64,000 nt of DNA, taken from Closterium sp. NIES-65. Its lineage: Eukaryota; Streptophyta; Zygnematophyceae; Desmidiales; Closteriaceae. The translations under genes and the position numbers were made by a program. The notes under the pieces were generated by a model. That model had not been told where the DNA came from. It worked only from the letters and a program-made list of their open reading frames with translations, and made no database searches. Where the stretch lies: the NCBI GenBank assembly GCA_948144175.1, contig CANXME010002062.1:1-64000 (forward strand). Direction: 5' to 3'. This document shows positions 1 through 9,960 of the stretch, piece by piece; the first letter of the stretch is position 1; every line of letters starts with the position of its first letter.

Positions 1-300
1 TGCAACTACAGCGTCGTACAAGGTCTGAGCACTCTTGTACTGGCTAAGTGCGCACGCTCAGAGGTAGGAAGGTGGCGACGCACAGCAAGACGTGCAGCAG
101 CATCGCGCGTGGCCCACTGTGTGAGTGAACAGTGGTGTCGCATCAGCAGCAGGGGCAGGAGAGGCACCAGAGGTGAGGTCAAAGAGAGAGAGTCGTCTGC
201 CCTATCGCACTGTAAGAAAAGCTGCAGGTCATCTATCCAGACGTCAAAGTCAATGGCCCTACCCTCAGCGTCAAAAGCGAGAGGACATAGGGGTAGCCAT
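1..300 (-). pseudogene. G1 gag, N-terminal part
   Basis: The minus-strand sequence matches the beginning of the G-family Gag found whole in G5. That protein starts near MATPSV, continues with a D-A-E-G-R stretch and a motif like LQLFLQC, and includes SLFDLTSGAS. This is the start of the capsid-like UBN2-type Gag domain, which packages the element RNA in cytoplasmic particles. The gag start codon lies at 298-300 on the minus strand. Only the first part is inside the window. Treated as a fossil. Confidence 0.7.
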
Positions 301-399
301 AACAGAAGTAGACTAGCAGCGCAAACAGTAGGGTAAGGGCAGTGCGTAGAAAGAGGCGCTGCTCTTACCGGAGAGGGCGGCTCGAGCGACTCGGCGGTT

Positions 400-1220
400 G
401 CGGGCGGCTCGGCCGCTAGGCGGCTCGGCTGCTGGGCGGCTCGGCGCTGGGCAGCTTGGCTGCTGGGCGGCTCGGCTGCTGGGCGGCTCGGCTGCTGGGC
501 GGCTCAGCTGCTGGGCGGCTCGGCTGCTGGGCGGCTCGGCTGCTGGGCGGGCTCGGCTTCTGGGCGGCTCGGCGGCTGGGTGGCTCTGCAGCTCGGTTGC
601 TGGGCGGCTTGGCTGCTCGGCGGTTTGGCTGCAGGGCGGCGCGGCGGTCGGCTGCTCGGCTGGGGTATGGCGGCTGGGGCAGCTCGGGTGGCGGGCGGCG
701 CTACAGCAGGCGACGGGGCCGCAGGTAAGGGCGGCGGGCCCGCAGGTAAGGTGGCGGGGCCGCAGGTAAGTGGCGGGGCCGCAGCGAAGGGCGGCGGGGC
801 CGCAGGTAAGGTGGCGGGGCCGCATGGTAAGGGTGGCGGGGCCGCCAGCGAAGGGCTGGCTGGGCTGCAGAGTAAGGTGGCGGGGCCGCAGGTAAGGTGG
901 CGGGGGGCGCAGGTAAGGGGGGGGGCGCAGGTAAGGTGGGGGCGCGGGCAGCAGCACAGGCAACGGGGGCCGCAGGTAAGGGCGGCGGGGCCGCAGGTAA
1001 GGGCGGCGGGGCCGCAGGTAAGGTGGCGGGGCGCAGCGCGAAGGGCGGCGGGACCGCTGCAAGGTGGCGGGGCCGCAGCGAAGGGCGGCGGGGCCGCAGG
1101 TAAGGGCGGCGGGGCCGCAGGTAGGGCGGCGGGGCCGCAGGTAAGGGGCGGCGGGGCCGCTGGTAGGGTGGCGCGCCCGCAGGTAGGGTGGCAGGGCGCG
1201 GGTGAGGGCGGCGCGAGGGG
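400..1220 (+). repeat. GC-rich leader arrays of G1
   Basis: Two tandem arrays lie between the G1 primer site and gag. At about 415-690 an 18-bp unit built on GCTGGGCGGCTCG repeats. At about 720-1200 an 18-21-bp unit built on GGCGGGGCCGCAGGTAAG repeats. The plus strand given here is antisense to the element, so the element RNA is C-rich. Long open frames across this stretch come from repeat composition and are not called as genes. Confidence 0.85.
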
Positions 1221-1530
1221 CCGCGGAGGTCGGCGGCGTGCCGTTACGAGCGGGCTAAGGGCGCGGCGACGGGCCGCTGAGGGTGGCGACGGGCCGCGTA
1301 GGGCGGGTTAGGCCGCGAAGGGCGGCGACGGGCCGAGTAAGGGCGGCGCGAGGGAGGCCGCTCAGGGGCGACGCGACGGGGCCGAAGGAGGCCTAGGACG
1401 GGCGCGACGGTAGAGAGGGGCACACGAGGCGCGACTCGGGCCTAAGCGAAGTGCGCTCCGGGCAGGAAAAAAATTTTCGACTTGGTGGGCCCTTGGAACA
1501 GTTTCCCACGAGGGAACCTGCTCGATGCCA

Positions 1531-1647
1531 TGAGAAGAAACGAGGATGAATGACTAAGGAATGAAAGTGATACAAGTATGCAACCCTAGCATTGTGTACC
1601 CCATATAGGCTACCCCACTACAAGCTACACAACATTATAATTTGACA
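1531..1647 (-). repeat. 5' LTR of G1
   Basis: On the minus strand it begins TGTCAAATTATAAT and ends TTCTCA, followed at once by the primer site TGGCATCGAGCAGG. It is strongly similar to the G4 LTR at 42211-42331. Confidence 0.85.
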
Positions 1648-2260
1648 CTTCGATCTTCTTAGGATCCACGTGAACTCCTTGAGCGCTCACCATATGTCCA
1701 AGGAACTGGACTTTGTCCAACGCAAACTTGCTCTTGGATAGTTTCACGTAGAAGCGTTCTCGTCGAAGAATTTCAAACACCCGTCGCAGATGCTCAACGT
1801 GCTTCTTCATGTCTTTCGAGTAGATCAGGATATCGTCCAAATATACCACCACGCACGTCGTCCAGAAGGGGCCGAAGGATGTGGTTCATTTTCGCCTGAA
1901 ATGTGGCTGGTGCGTTAGTGAGTCCGAATGGCATCACGAGATACTCGTATGACCCATACCGAGTTCGAAAGGCGGTTTTGTGGATAGAGTTGTCCCGCCA
2001 TACGAATTTGCCAGTATCCCGATCTGAGGTCGAGCTTGGAGAATACCGTAGCACCGCGAAGTTGATCGAGTAAGTCGTCGATCCGTGGTATCGGGTATTC
2101 ATTTTTTACAGTCTGCTTGTTCAAGGCTCGGTAGTCGATGCACATTCGCAGACTTCCGTCTGGCTTCGGAGTGAAGAGAACTAGAGCTCCGTACGGCGAA
2201 GTCGAAGGTCGAATCAGCCCTTTCTCCAGGAGATACTCTAATTGTTTTTTCATATCGGCA
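1648..2260 (-). pseudogene. Y1 reverse transcriptase region
   Basis: Typical Ty3/gypsy RT blocks are readable on the minus strand: a stretch like [15 protein letters not shown], then [42 protein letters not shown], and the catalytic box [10 protein letters not shown], followed by a motif like FLGHMVS. This is the polymerase palm and fingers that copies element RNA to DNA. It stops at the G1 insertion. Family assignment is secure; the region is fossil. Confidence 0.9.
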
Positions 2261-2269
2261 AGCTCTGTC

Positions 2270-3330
2270 GGGCTCAGCCGGTATGGGTGCTCGGAACGTT
2301 GGCTTGGACCCCGGCTCTTCTACGATCTCGTGTTGATGTGTTCGGTATGGCGTAGTTGATCACGTAAATCGTCGGGGAGAACGTCCTGGAACTCTTCAGA
2401 ATTTTCTTGACTGCTGGAGGAAGTTCCTGGGTCTGCTTCTCTCCGTTGTCTGCTTCGTTGACTATCGCCATGAATCCCGCCGTGGTCCGTTTGACGTCCT
2501 TTTTCAAAGCGTGCGAGTGTCTCGACTGGAATATTTCTTGTGTCGTCCATTTGGGAAGGCTGATTTTCCTCCCATTATTGTTGATGTTGGCCGTCCGGTT
2601 AACCCAGTTGATCTCGGGGTTGAACTTTTTAAGAAAGTCTCCCCCAAATATTACGTCGAGTCCTTTGATATTTGTGACGGGGAGAGCAGGCTTCCATCGA
2701 AGGGGTCCAATCTGGAGTAGTAACCGTGTTTCCCCGTAGATAGGTAGCTTACTGCCATCCACCATCGTTGCAGAGAAGCTTGAGGACTTGATTTCACCTC
2801 CGAGTCGATCGATTGCCTTTTTGTCAATAGACGCTGTGCGACGCCCCGCTGTCCACGAGTGCTTGGAGGCGCTGTCCGTTGCAGATCACCTCGAGCAGGA
2901 GTGGTGAGCGTTTGCTCGGAGTACCCAAAAATAGTCTCATTAATAGGATCATAGGGTACATCCCAATATTCAGTATACACCGTGGTTCCACTGTTTGCTC
3001 CTGGACAACCAGCTGGCCTGGGCTGCGTGGAGAAAAGCTCCTCTCCAACGCCAGGAGTAGAGGTAGTAACCGTACAGGTTGACCCTGAGGGGGTGGATCC
3101 GGTCGACGCCTGCGATCCACTGGATGCATCCTGGAGGGGTTTTCGGAGTTTCCGCAGCTTCTTTTGAACTCCCAGCTGCCTCTTCAGCTGCTTCAGCTCC
3201 ATAGACTTCTTCCCTGGGGAGTGGAGAGTCGTCTTGGGCTGGTTCCGGGAGAGGACGTTGACGCCGTGAAAAGGTCTACTCCTTTCCACACTCCTTAATT
3301 TTTTCCCCAGCTCCGTAGGCACCGGTACCA
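2270..3330 (-). pseudogene. Y1 protease and gag-pol junction region
   Basis: A retroviral-type aspartic protease site, ALVDSGASHSVY, is read on the minus strand near 2830-2870, with a hydrophobic strand before it. A second stretch with DVIFGGDFLKKFNPEINW lies at about 2560-2700 and resembles the end of the gypsy protease domain. The enzyme would cut the Gag-Pol polyprotein. Fossil; only parts are described. Confidence 0.7.
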
Positions 3331-3603
3331 CTTCTTTAATTCTCTGCTTCCTCTGGAGTTCTTTCCCGGAGTTTGTTTATGGCTCCGGACCCGCGAAATC
3401 ACCAGACTTCATTAAAGCATCTTCGAAAGATAACTTTAACGAATTCTGTTTTTTTTCCGGGGTCGAATTGGAGAGTTCCCGTCTTGGTCGAGTTTGTTTT
3501 CGCGGAGGTTTTCTTTTCCTCGGCGAATCCCTCTGACAAATTTCGGTCAAGGGGCTTGGGATTTCGCCCTTGATTATCCAAATCTCGCGCCCAATGCTGT
3601 CCT

Positions 3604-4637
3604 TCAATTTCGATTCGGTCCAGATTGCGCTGACGCTTTCGGATCTTGCTTTTCCTCGCCAGCACGATCCGCAATCACTGGCGAGATCCGTTTAGTTTCG
3701 TCTTTAGTTTCGTCACTCCCACGAGCTCGGAATGCCGCACGTGCAGATTTCATGTGAAAACAGTCGACAATCCGATGTCCGTTTTCCGCCGCAAAATTCG
3801 CAAAACGTTTTGTTTTTTGCAGGTCGTGAATTCGCGTCGAATTTGTCGACTTCCATGGGGTCGGCGAACGTGGTTGCAGCCGAGCGATCCCCTTGTCGTG
3901 ATCCGACGACGTGGGGCCGTCATGTTCCGGAGTTGACCAAGTCAAACGCTCCGCGGCCGATACGATTTCGCTGTAGCTGCTGCAATTCGCTGCTGCAACC
4001 TGGCGCCGAATGTCGGTTTTCAGCCCCCGCAATGTAGGACTGAATTTTTTCGCCCTCGGTAATGTCGGGAATGCGATTATAAAATTCCTCCATCTGCTGC
4101 GTGTATTGCGCGACACTCCCGAATCGCCTATGGTGATGTAATTTTTTGCGCGCAATATAAGTGGAATTAATCGGCTCAAAACGTTTGAGAAGGTCTGCCC
4201 GGAACTGCTGCCAACGTGGCTTCGCCCTGGAAAATGCTACTGTTGCTTCCGAGCCACTCGAGAGCTGGACCGCGCATCAACGTTGTCGCGAGGCGAATTT
4301 TCTCGCCGTCGTACTCCGTCGTCGACCATCCGATCGCCGCGAAATAAATTTCCCATCGTCGCGAGCCACCGCCTGATGTCGGATTTTCGATCGCTAGGGT
4401 CGAACGATTCCAGCGAGCGAAGTTTCGGAACCTCGAACTAACGCTGCGACTGCTGCGAAAGTCGTCGAAGCAGGAATGTTTCATGGTCGAGAGGAGCTGC
4501 GTAACGCGCTGCAGTTCGTTTCGCAGCTGCTCGTTCTCCAATCGCGACCGTTCAGTCGTCGCTCGCATCTCCGCTTCCATCTTGGCGATTTGCGCGAAGA
4601 GCTGCTGCGTAACGCCGTTGGTCGCCGGCGAACCCAT
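3604..4637 (-). pseudogene. Y1 gag region
   Basis: Minus-strand reading shows a helical N-terminus (NGVTQQLFAQIAKMEAEMR), then RRWEIYFAAIGW and MRGPALEWLGSNSS. These match the Ty3/gypsy Gag capsid domain, in which a W...L..W pattern is usual. A zinc-knuckle-like remnant with ENGHRIVDCFHMK follows nearer the protease. Fossil; Gag of this family forms the particle shell and binds RNA. Confidence 0.72.
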
Positions 4638-4786
4638 CCTGTTCAGAAACCACGCGAGGGGGTTAATTCGAAAAGCGCGGAACTAGTGCTTACCAGAAAT
4701 CGGCGTCGAATTGGTCGCCCCCGTCGGTTTTTCGAGGCGATTTTTTTCCGCGACCGCTGCTTAGCCGAGAGTCGTCGAGTGAGAAC

Positions 4787-4800
4787 GGCTCTGATTACCA
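4787..4800 (-). other. Y1 primer-binding site (initiator Met tRNA type)
   Basis: The minus strand reads TGGTAATCAGAGCC two bases inside the LTR. The canonical initiator-Met primer site is TGGTATCAGAGC. Confidence 0.75.
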
Positions 4801-4802
4801 AG

Positions 4803-5204
4803 TGTCACAGGATCGAATTCTCAATCGAAACTTGTAACTAAAACTCAATACAAGGCATTTTTATACTCGGAAAATACAAGGATAAACGAGATAAAACGAA
4901 CCTTCGGGAACACGCCCTTCCCGATACTACAATCACAAGTGCGCACAAGCACGCAAGGCTATTGGCACTTGGGATTACGCCCAGATTACACCGTATACAC
5001 CACTGTCGGCGCTGTCGGTGCCGTATAATAGGTATGTCGGTGGGAAAAGTAGGAAATAAGAGAAATAAATAGAAGGCTCTAGAAAATAGAATAGTAGGCC
5101 GATTGAGATGAGATAAAGACCAAAATAAAGAGGAGAAAAGGGAGAATAGGATAACGGAAAAATATAATGGTGAGAAAATATAATAACGGGGACGTCCTCT
5201 CACA
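4803..5204 (-). repeat. 5' LTR of Y1
   Basis: About 402 bp, AT-rich, TGTGAGAGG at the outer end and TGTGACA at the inner end on the minus strand. Boundaries rest on the terminal dinucleotides and the adjacent primer site, because the partner LTR is outside the window. Confidence 0.7.
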
Positions 5205-5560
5205 GCTGCCCTCCTGCCGGCAACTCCTGTTGTCCTCCTGCCGGCAACTCCTGCTGCCCTCCAGTCGGCAGCTCCTGCTGCCCTCGTGCGTGTAGCTCCC
5301 CGCTGCCCTCCCACCACCAGCTCCTGCACCTCTCCCGCCGGCCGCTCCTGTTGCTCTCTTGCCGGAAGTACTTGCTGCTCTCCTGCCGGCAGCACCCGCT
5401 GCCCTCCTGCCTGCAGCTCTTGCTGCCCTTTCACCGACAGCTCTTGCTCCCCTCCCACCGACAGCTCCTGCTGCCATTTCGCCGACACCTCTTGCTCCCC
5501 TCCCACAGACAACTCCTGCTGCCCTCCCGCCAACAGCACATGCTGCCCCCTTGCTTGTGA
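5205..5560. repeat. 24-bp tandem array
   Basis: Imperfect 24-bp units of the form GGCAGCTCCTGCTGCCCTCC plus four bases. Because the period is a multiple of three, frames stay open; on the minus strand the units read as an eight-residue Gln/Glu/Gly-rich repeat (for example GGQQELSV). Y1 inserted at its left edge. It may be coding-derived or a plain minisatellite; no start or recognised domain settles this. Confidence 0.6.
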
Positions 5561-6199
5561 CCTCCCGGCCTCCCCCGACAGCCGATTCTGCTGGTCCCCT
5601 TCCTGCCACAAGGATTGGGTCCCCGCTTGACTCCCCTGCTGCAAGTCCGCCCGAGCTCTCCGCCTTCATTCCTGCCTTTGGGCCAGGTGAGGCCTGCGCG
5701 GAGCTGTGAGGGCCGGGCGTGCTGAGGGATTTCCGAGGGCATGCCGCCGCCTATCGTGAGACTCCTGCAGTCGCCGACGGTGTGCCTCCCATGCAGCCAC
5801 CGCCGCGTCATCACCGGTACCTTGCCCGTGCACCCCATGACCGCACTCGCCCTCGTCCGTCGCGTCCAGGTCCCCGGCTGGAGATGGTGTCGCTGCCGCC
5901 TACGAAGCCGTCGAGGGTGTCTTTGGGTGGTTCCTCCATCCCCCCCTCTGTAGAGATGGGTCCATACCTTTGTCGCTTGCTGGGCTTGCCAAAAGGCAGA
6001 GTGCATCTCATGGTGGAGGCGAGAGACTCGTGGGTATTGCATGCTCCAGCGCTGACTCTCTAGGTCTCTTATGGCCAAACGCACACGGATCTTCCTCCCC
6101 CGGTCTGGGGGGTCTGGGTCATCGTTCATGGCGTAAGGCGTTTGCGGGAAGCGCTAGAGGAGCACCTCCCGCCTTCGAAAAAAGGTCTGCAGTCTAGGT
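5561..6199 (-). other. Unrecognised stretch with minus-strand open frame
   Basis: A minus-strand frame covers about 5431-6129. Its N-terminal part (RVRLAIRDLESQRW, then SRLHHEMHSAFWQAQQATKV) has protein-like composition, and it runs leftward toward the 24-bp array. An overlapping frame at 5811-6011 is equally open. I do not recognise a family. It could be an exon of a repeat-containing host gene or a gag-like remnant. Confidence 0.3.
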
Positions 6200-6823
6200 G
6201 AGCGTCGCTAACGTACGTAGGCTCCTCGATACGCGTGGACGCTCTTACCCGCGGGTGTTGCTACCCAGGCACGTATCTCGCCGTGTGGACCCTCCTACGC
6301 GCAAATGTTCGCTGCTTGGGCGTGGATCTCGCTGCTACGGCGCGGATTTCGCTGCTACGGCGCGGATTTCACTCCTACGGCGCGGATTTCGCTGCTACGG
6401 CGCCGATTTCGCTCCCTGAGCGCGGCTTGTGCTGTTATTGAGCGGATGTCGCTGCTACAGCGTAGTTTTCGACGCCTAGGCGCGGATGTCGCTGCGACAG
6501 CATGGTTTTTGCTGCCACGGCGTGGATTTCTCTGCTACGGCCTGGATGTCGCTGCTACGGCGTGGATTTCACTGCTACGGCGTGAATTTCGCTGCCACGG
6601 CTCCAGATTTTGCACCTACAGCGAGGATCTCGTTGCTAACGGCGCGGGTTTCGCTGCTGCGGCCCGGACTCCGCTGCCTAGCTGCGCGCTGCTACCTGCA
6701 GTTCGCGGACTAAGCGGCCAAATCACGGGTTGGTCAGCAAGGTCGCGCCTTTGCGGCTAGGTCGCGGGCTTGGCGGCTAAATCGTGGGCTGAGCGGCTAA
6801 GATGCGGGCTGGGGGGCTAGATC
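6200..6823. repeat. 20-bp GC-rich tandem array flanking G2
   Basis: From about 6310 to 6660 a 20-bp unit near GCTGCTACGGCGCGGATTTC repeats with variation, then decays into GCGGCTAAATCGTGGGCTGA-like units up to 6823. The same kind of repeat resumes at 13964 on the far side of G2, so G2 landed inside it. No gene is supported. Confidence 0.75.
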
Positions 6824-6948
6824 TGTGGAGAAATGAGGAATGAATGACTAAGGAGAATGTGGGTACAAGTAGGAAAACCTAAAAGTGTTGTACCCCATAT
6901 TGTCTACCCAACTACAGCCTACACAGACTATAGCATATGAGTTCGACA
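6824..6948 (-). repeat. 3' LTR of G2
   Basis: 125 bp, TGTCGAAC...CTCCACA on the minus strand. The adjoining polypurine end (CTATGGGGGTG on the minus strand) is shared with all G copies. Confidence 0.9.
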
Positions 6949-7149
6949 CACCCCCATAGGCAAAGTGGGGGAGAACAAGAGGTCACAAGACCAGTCAAGC
7001 AAAGCAAAGCAAGCTCAGGATGGATCACAACGTCACCACACATTCCGAGCACAAGGTCAAGGCCCACAAGGCCAGTTCACATGCAAGATCATATATAAAG
7101 GTAAACAACCAAGTGCAGGTATAGAAAGATCACAATACAAGCAAGGTCA

Positions 7150-8645
7150 AGAAGTGAGCAAGTGAGGCCAAGTAGACACAAGACGTAGCATCGTACAGAA
7201 GCGCTGATGATCACAAGGCGGAAGTGCCTTGGTAAAGATATCAGCAGTGTTGGCCTCAGAGGCCACGTAGGTGAGGCGGAGCTGACCACGCTGCTGCAGC
7301 TCACGAGCAAGGAAGTAGCGAAGAGCAATGTGCTTCGTTCTGTGCTCCCGACACAAGGCCAGCAATGGCCTTGTTGTCTACGTACAGAACTGGAGGAGAA
7401 CGAGGCGGCTCTCCTAGGTCAGGTACGTGAGCCAGCGTAGCTCCTGTGCAGCCATGGCCTTCGCGTAGATCTCAGCCTCAAAGCTGGAGCCGAGAACAGA
7501 AGACGAGCGGGTTGACCGCCACGAAACAGAGCCGGAGCCAAGGCTGAAGGTCTAACCCTGTGACGACCGCTGCGTAGCCTGGTCGTCAGCCCAAGAAGCG
7601 TCTGCGTGACCTGTGAGGACCACTCGACGTCGCCCTCCAAGCGCTAGCCCCATGCCCGACGTACTGCACAAGTAGCGCAACACCCTCTTCGCTGCAGCCA
7701 TGTGCTCTGGTCGGTGTCTCCCAGGAGCAACATAGCGTGCCAAGATGCTAAGAGGGCATGCAAGGGTCAGGTCATGTGCAGGGTCATCAGGTACATGAGG
7801 CACCCAACAAGCTCTGGGTACGGGCCACTCGCCTCTACAGACTCATCCGAAGGCAGAGCTGAGAGCGAGTGGCGAGTAGACAGAGGAGTGGCCTGAGGGG
7901 AGGAGTACGTGAAGTCGAAGCGCTGAAGGACCTGCTGCACCATGTGTGACTGAGTCAGGGTAATGGTGCGCTGTGCTCTGTCCCGGGTGATCTGCAAGCC
8001 ACGGTAGTTGCGCAGTTCACCCAGGTCTGTGCACGTGTGTCTCTTCAGCAGCTCGGACTTCACGTGGGCGAGTCCAGTAGTGTCAGCAGTGGCAAAGACC
8101 AAGTCGTCGACGTACACGAGGATGTAGAACAGCGGCAAAGAGGTGTCGGTGCGCAGAAACAGCGACGGGTCGGCTGTAGAAAGAGCAAACCCAAGAGCCG
8201 CAAGTGTAGTCCTCAGTGTGTCGTGCCACTCACGGGGCGCCTGGCGGAGACCGTAGACTGGCCGCCGGAGGCTCCACTGGGTACCTGCAGGAAACGACCC
8301 AGTGAAGCCAGGTGGGCGGCGCAACCAGATCTCGTCGTGCAGGCTGCCCTGCAGGAAAGCTCTGCTGAAGTCAAGAGAGTGAAGCTCGTAGTCGCGCTGA
8401 GCGGCTATGTGCAGCAGCACCCGAAGAGTGGTCATCTTCGGGGTGGGAGAGAAGGTCTGAAAGTAGTCAACTCCCTGCCGCTGACTGAAGCCTCGAGCCA
8501 CGTAACGCGCCTTGAAGACAGGCGGAGAACCCGGCAGCCGCTTCACCCTGAAAATCCACATGCCACTGACGATGTTCGCCCCAGGTGGGGGAACCTCGTC
8601 GACGTAGGTGCCTGTGGACTTCGAGGAAGCCATCTCTACGTCCAT
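7150..8645 (-). pseudogene. G2 reverse transcriptase and RNase H region
   Basis: Minus-strand blocks typical of copia RT: FRVKRLPGSPPVFKARYVAR, GVDYFQTFSPTPKM, SLDFSRAFLQGSLHDEIWLR, the catalytic box LVYVDDLVFATAD, then RNase H pieces including GHADASWADDQA and RTKHIALRYFLARELQQRG. These convert element RNA to DNA and degrade the RNA strand. Closely similar regions are in G3, G4 and G5. Fossil. Confidence 0.9.
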
Positions 8646-9960
8646 GGCTGACTGTCACTGTGAGGAGTAGGGACATCCGGGTCTCCCTTAGGGGCAATCA
8701 GCGTGGACACGAGATGAGGCAAAGCAGCAGCAAAACACTGGAATTCCTCCTGCCTGTCCTCAAGGACGTCCGTGCTAAGAACACACTCACCCTCGACGGA
8801 CGGAGGACAGACGGACGGAGGACAGACAGACTTAGACTCAGCAACAAGACTAGTGGCGTAGTCTAGACGACAGCGAGCAGCAAAGTCGACAAGTTCAGCA
8901 ACCAAGGCAGACGCAGCAGTGGACTCAAAGGAAGGGTTAGTGACAACAGTAGCCAGGAGACGCGTGACAGTAGGACTGGCAGCACGAAGAGAGTTAGACT
9001 CCGAATCAGAAAGGAAAGGAAGGGAGGACTCTGGAGGAGACGGCAACGGGACACGCAGAGGAGCAGTGGAAGGACGCAGTGGCCATCTGGTGTGTGCCCA
9101 GGACGGCTAGAAGACCTGGACGCGGAGCACGACTACGAGTGCGAGCAGCAAGAACAGGCGACGCAGGATGAGACGCAGGCTCACGACGCTCAGCAAGACC
9201 TCCAGTAGGACCAGTGTAGGGAGAAGGAGCAGGTAAGGGGGGGGCTGGCTGTAACTATGACCGCGACTAGACAGGCTGTGGACACTCTAAGGGAGGAGCA
9301 GGACCAGTAGAGGGCGGAGACCAAGAACCTGCTCAAGGAGCGGAACAAAGTACGGCCGCGGCCGCGCAGCGCCTCTAGAACCAGCAGGGACAGCACCAGT
9401 AACCCCAGCGGCGGCACTAGCGCCAGCAGCACCTCCAGCTCCAACAGCGCCAACTCCTGCACCCTCAGAAGCACGAGCGCCAGCAGCACCTCTAGCGCCA
9501 ACACCCCCAGCTGCTCCAGCTCCAGCATGACCGTCAGCTCTAGTACCGCCAGCAGCTCCAGCAGTACCGACTCCAGTAGCCCCAGCAGCACCCCCTGTCT
9601 CAGCAGCTCCAGTACCGCCAGTACGAGCACCTCCAGGACCAGCAGCAACAGTAGCACCTCCAACTCCAGCAGCACGGCTCCTGCGCCGGCAAACCACTCG
9701 CGCAGCTCCTGCGGAGAGGGTAGCTCCCGCCTCGACGAAGCACCGCCAGAGGCCACACGAGCAGACCCAGCACCCCCAGGCTCCGCACCCCCAGGCTCCG
9801 AACCCCCAGGCTCAGCACCCCCAGGCTCAGCACCCCCAGACCCGGCACCCGCACGCTCAGCACCCCTAGACTAAGCACCCCCAGGCTGCGCACCCCCAGG
9901 CTCAGCACCCCCAGACCCAACACCCGCATGCTCAGCACCCCTAGCAGCACCAGAGTCAAC
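8646..9960 (-). repeat. G2 low-complexity linker between integrase and RT
   Basis: A stretch rich in Gly, Ala, Pro and Glu codons with about 15-bp units (on the plus strand AGCACCCCCAGGCTC), densest at 9770-9920. It corresponds to the GGAEP-type linker of the other G copies. The many open frames on both strands here are composition effects. Confidence 0.7.

Larger units (their letters stand above)
1..1647 (-). mobile_element. G1: 5' end of a Ty1/copia-type LTR element (G family)
   Basis: Read on the minus strand this shows, in order, a 117-bp LTR (1531-1647), a primer-binding site resembling the initiator Met tRNA 3' end (about 1519-1530), a GC-rich repeat leader and the start of gag (1-300). 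The remainder lies beyond the left window edge. The outer LTR end abuts Y1 reverse-transcriptase sequence at 1648, so G1 inserted into the gypsy element. The second LTR is not visible, so age cannot be judged; its LTR resembles that of G4. Confidence 0.85.
1648..5204 (-). mobile_element. Y1: Ty3/gypsy-type LTR element, partial
   Basis: Minus strand order: LTR (4803-5204), primer site TGGTAATCAGAGCC (4787-4800), gag, aspartic protease, reverse transcriptase. The pol order and RT sequence are those of Ty3/gypsy. G1 interrupts it at 1647/1648, and its 3' half (RNase H, integrase, second LTR) is expected left of the window. Base composition is AT-richer than the neighbouring copia elements. It is broken, with several breaks, and older than G1 because G1 sits inside it. 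Confidence 0.88.

Noticed and set aside
313-1311. Long open frames on both strands in the GC-rich leader of G1 (and equivalents in G2-G5, S2).
   Set aside because: They come from tandem repeats lacking stops, overlap on both strands, and contain no domain; annotated as repeats.
9190-9874. Ser-rich or Leu-rich frames on either strand of the G2 linker.
   Set aside because: They are shadow frames of the 15-bp linker repeats.
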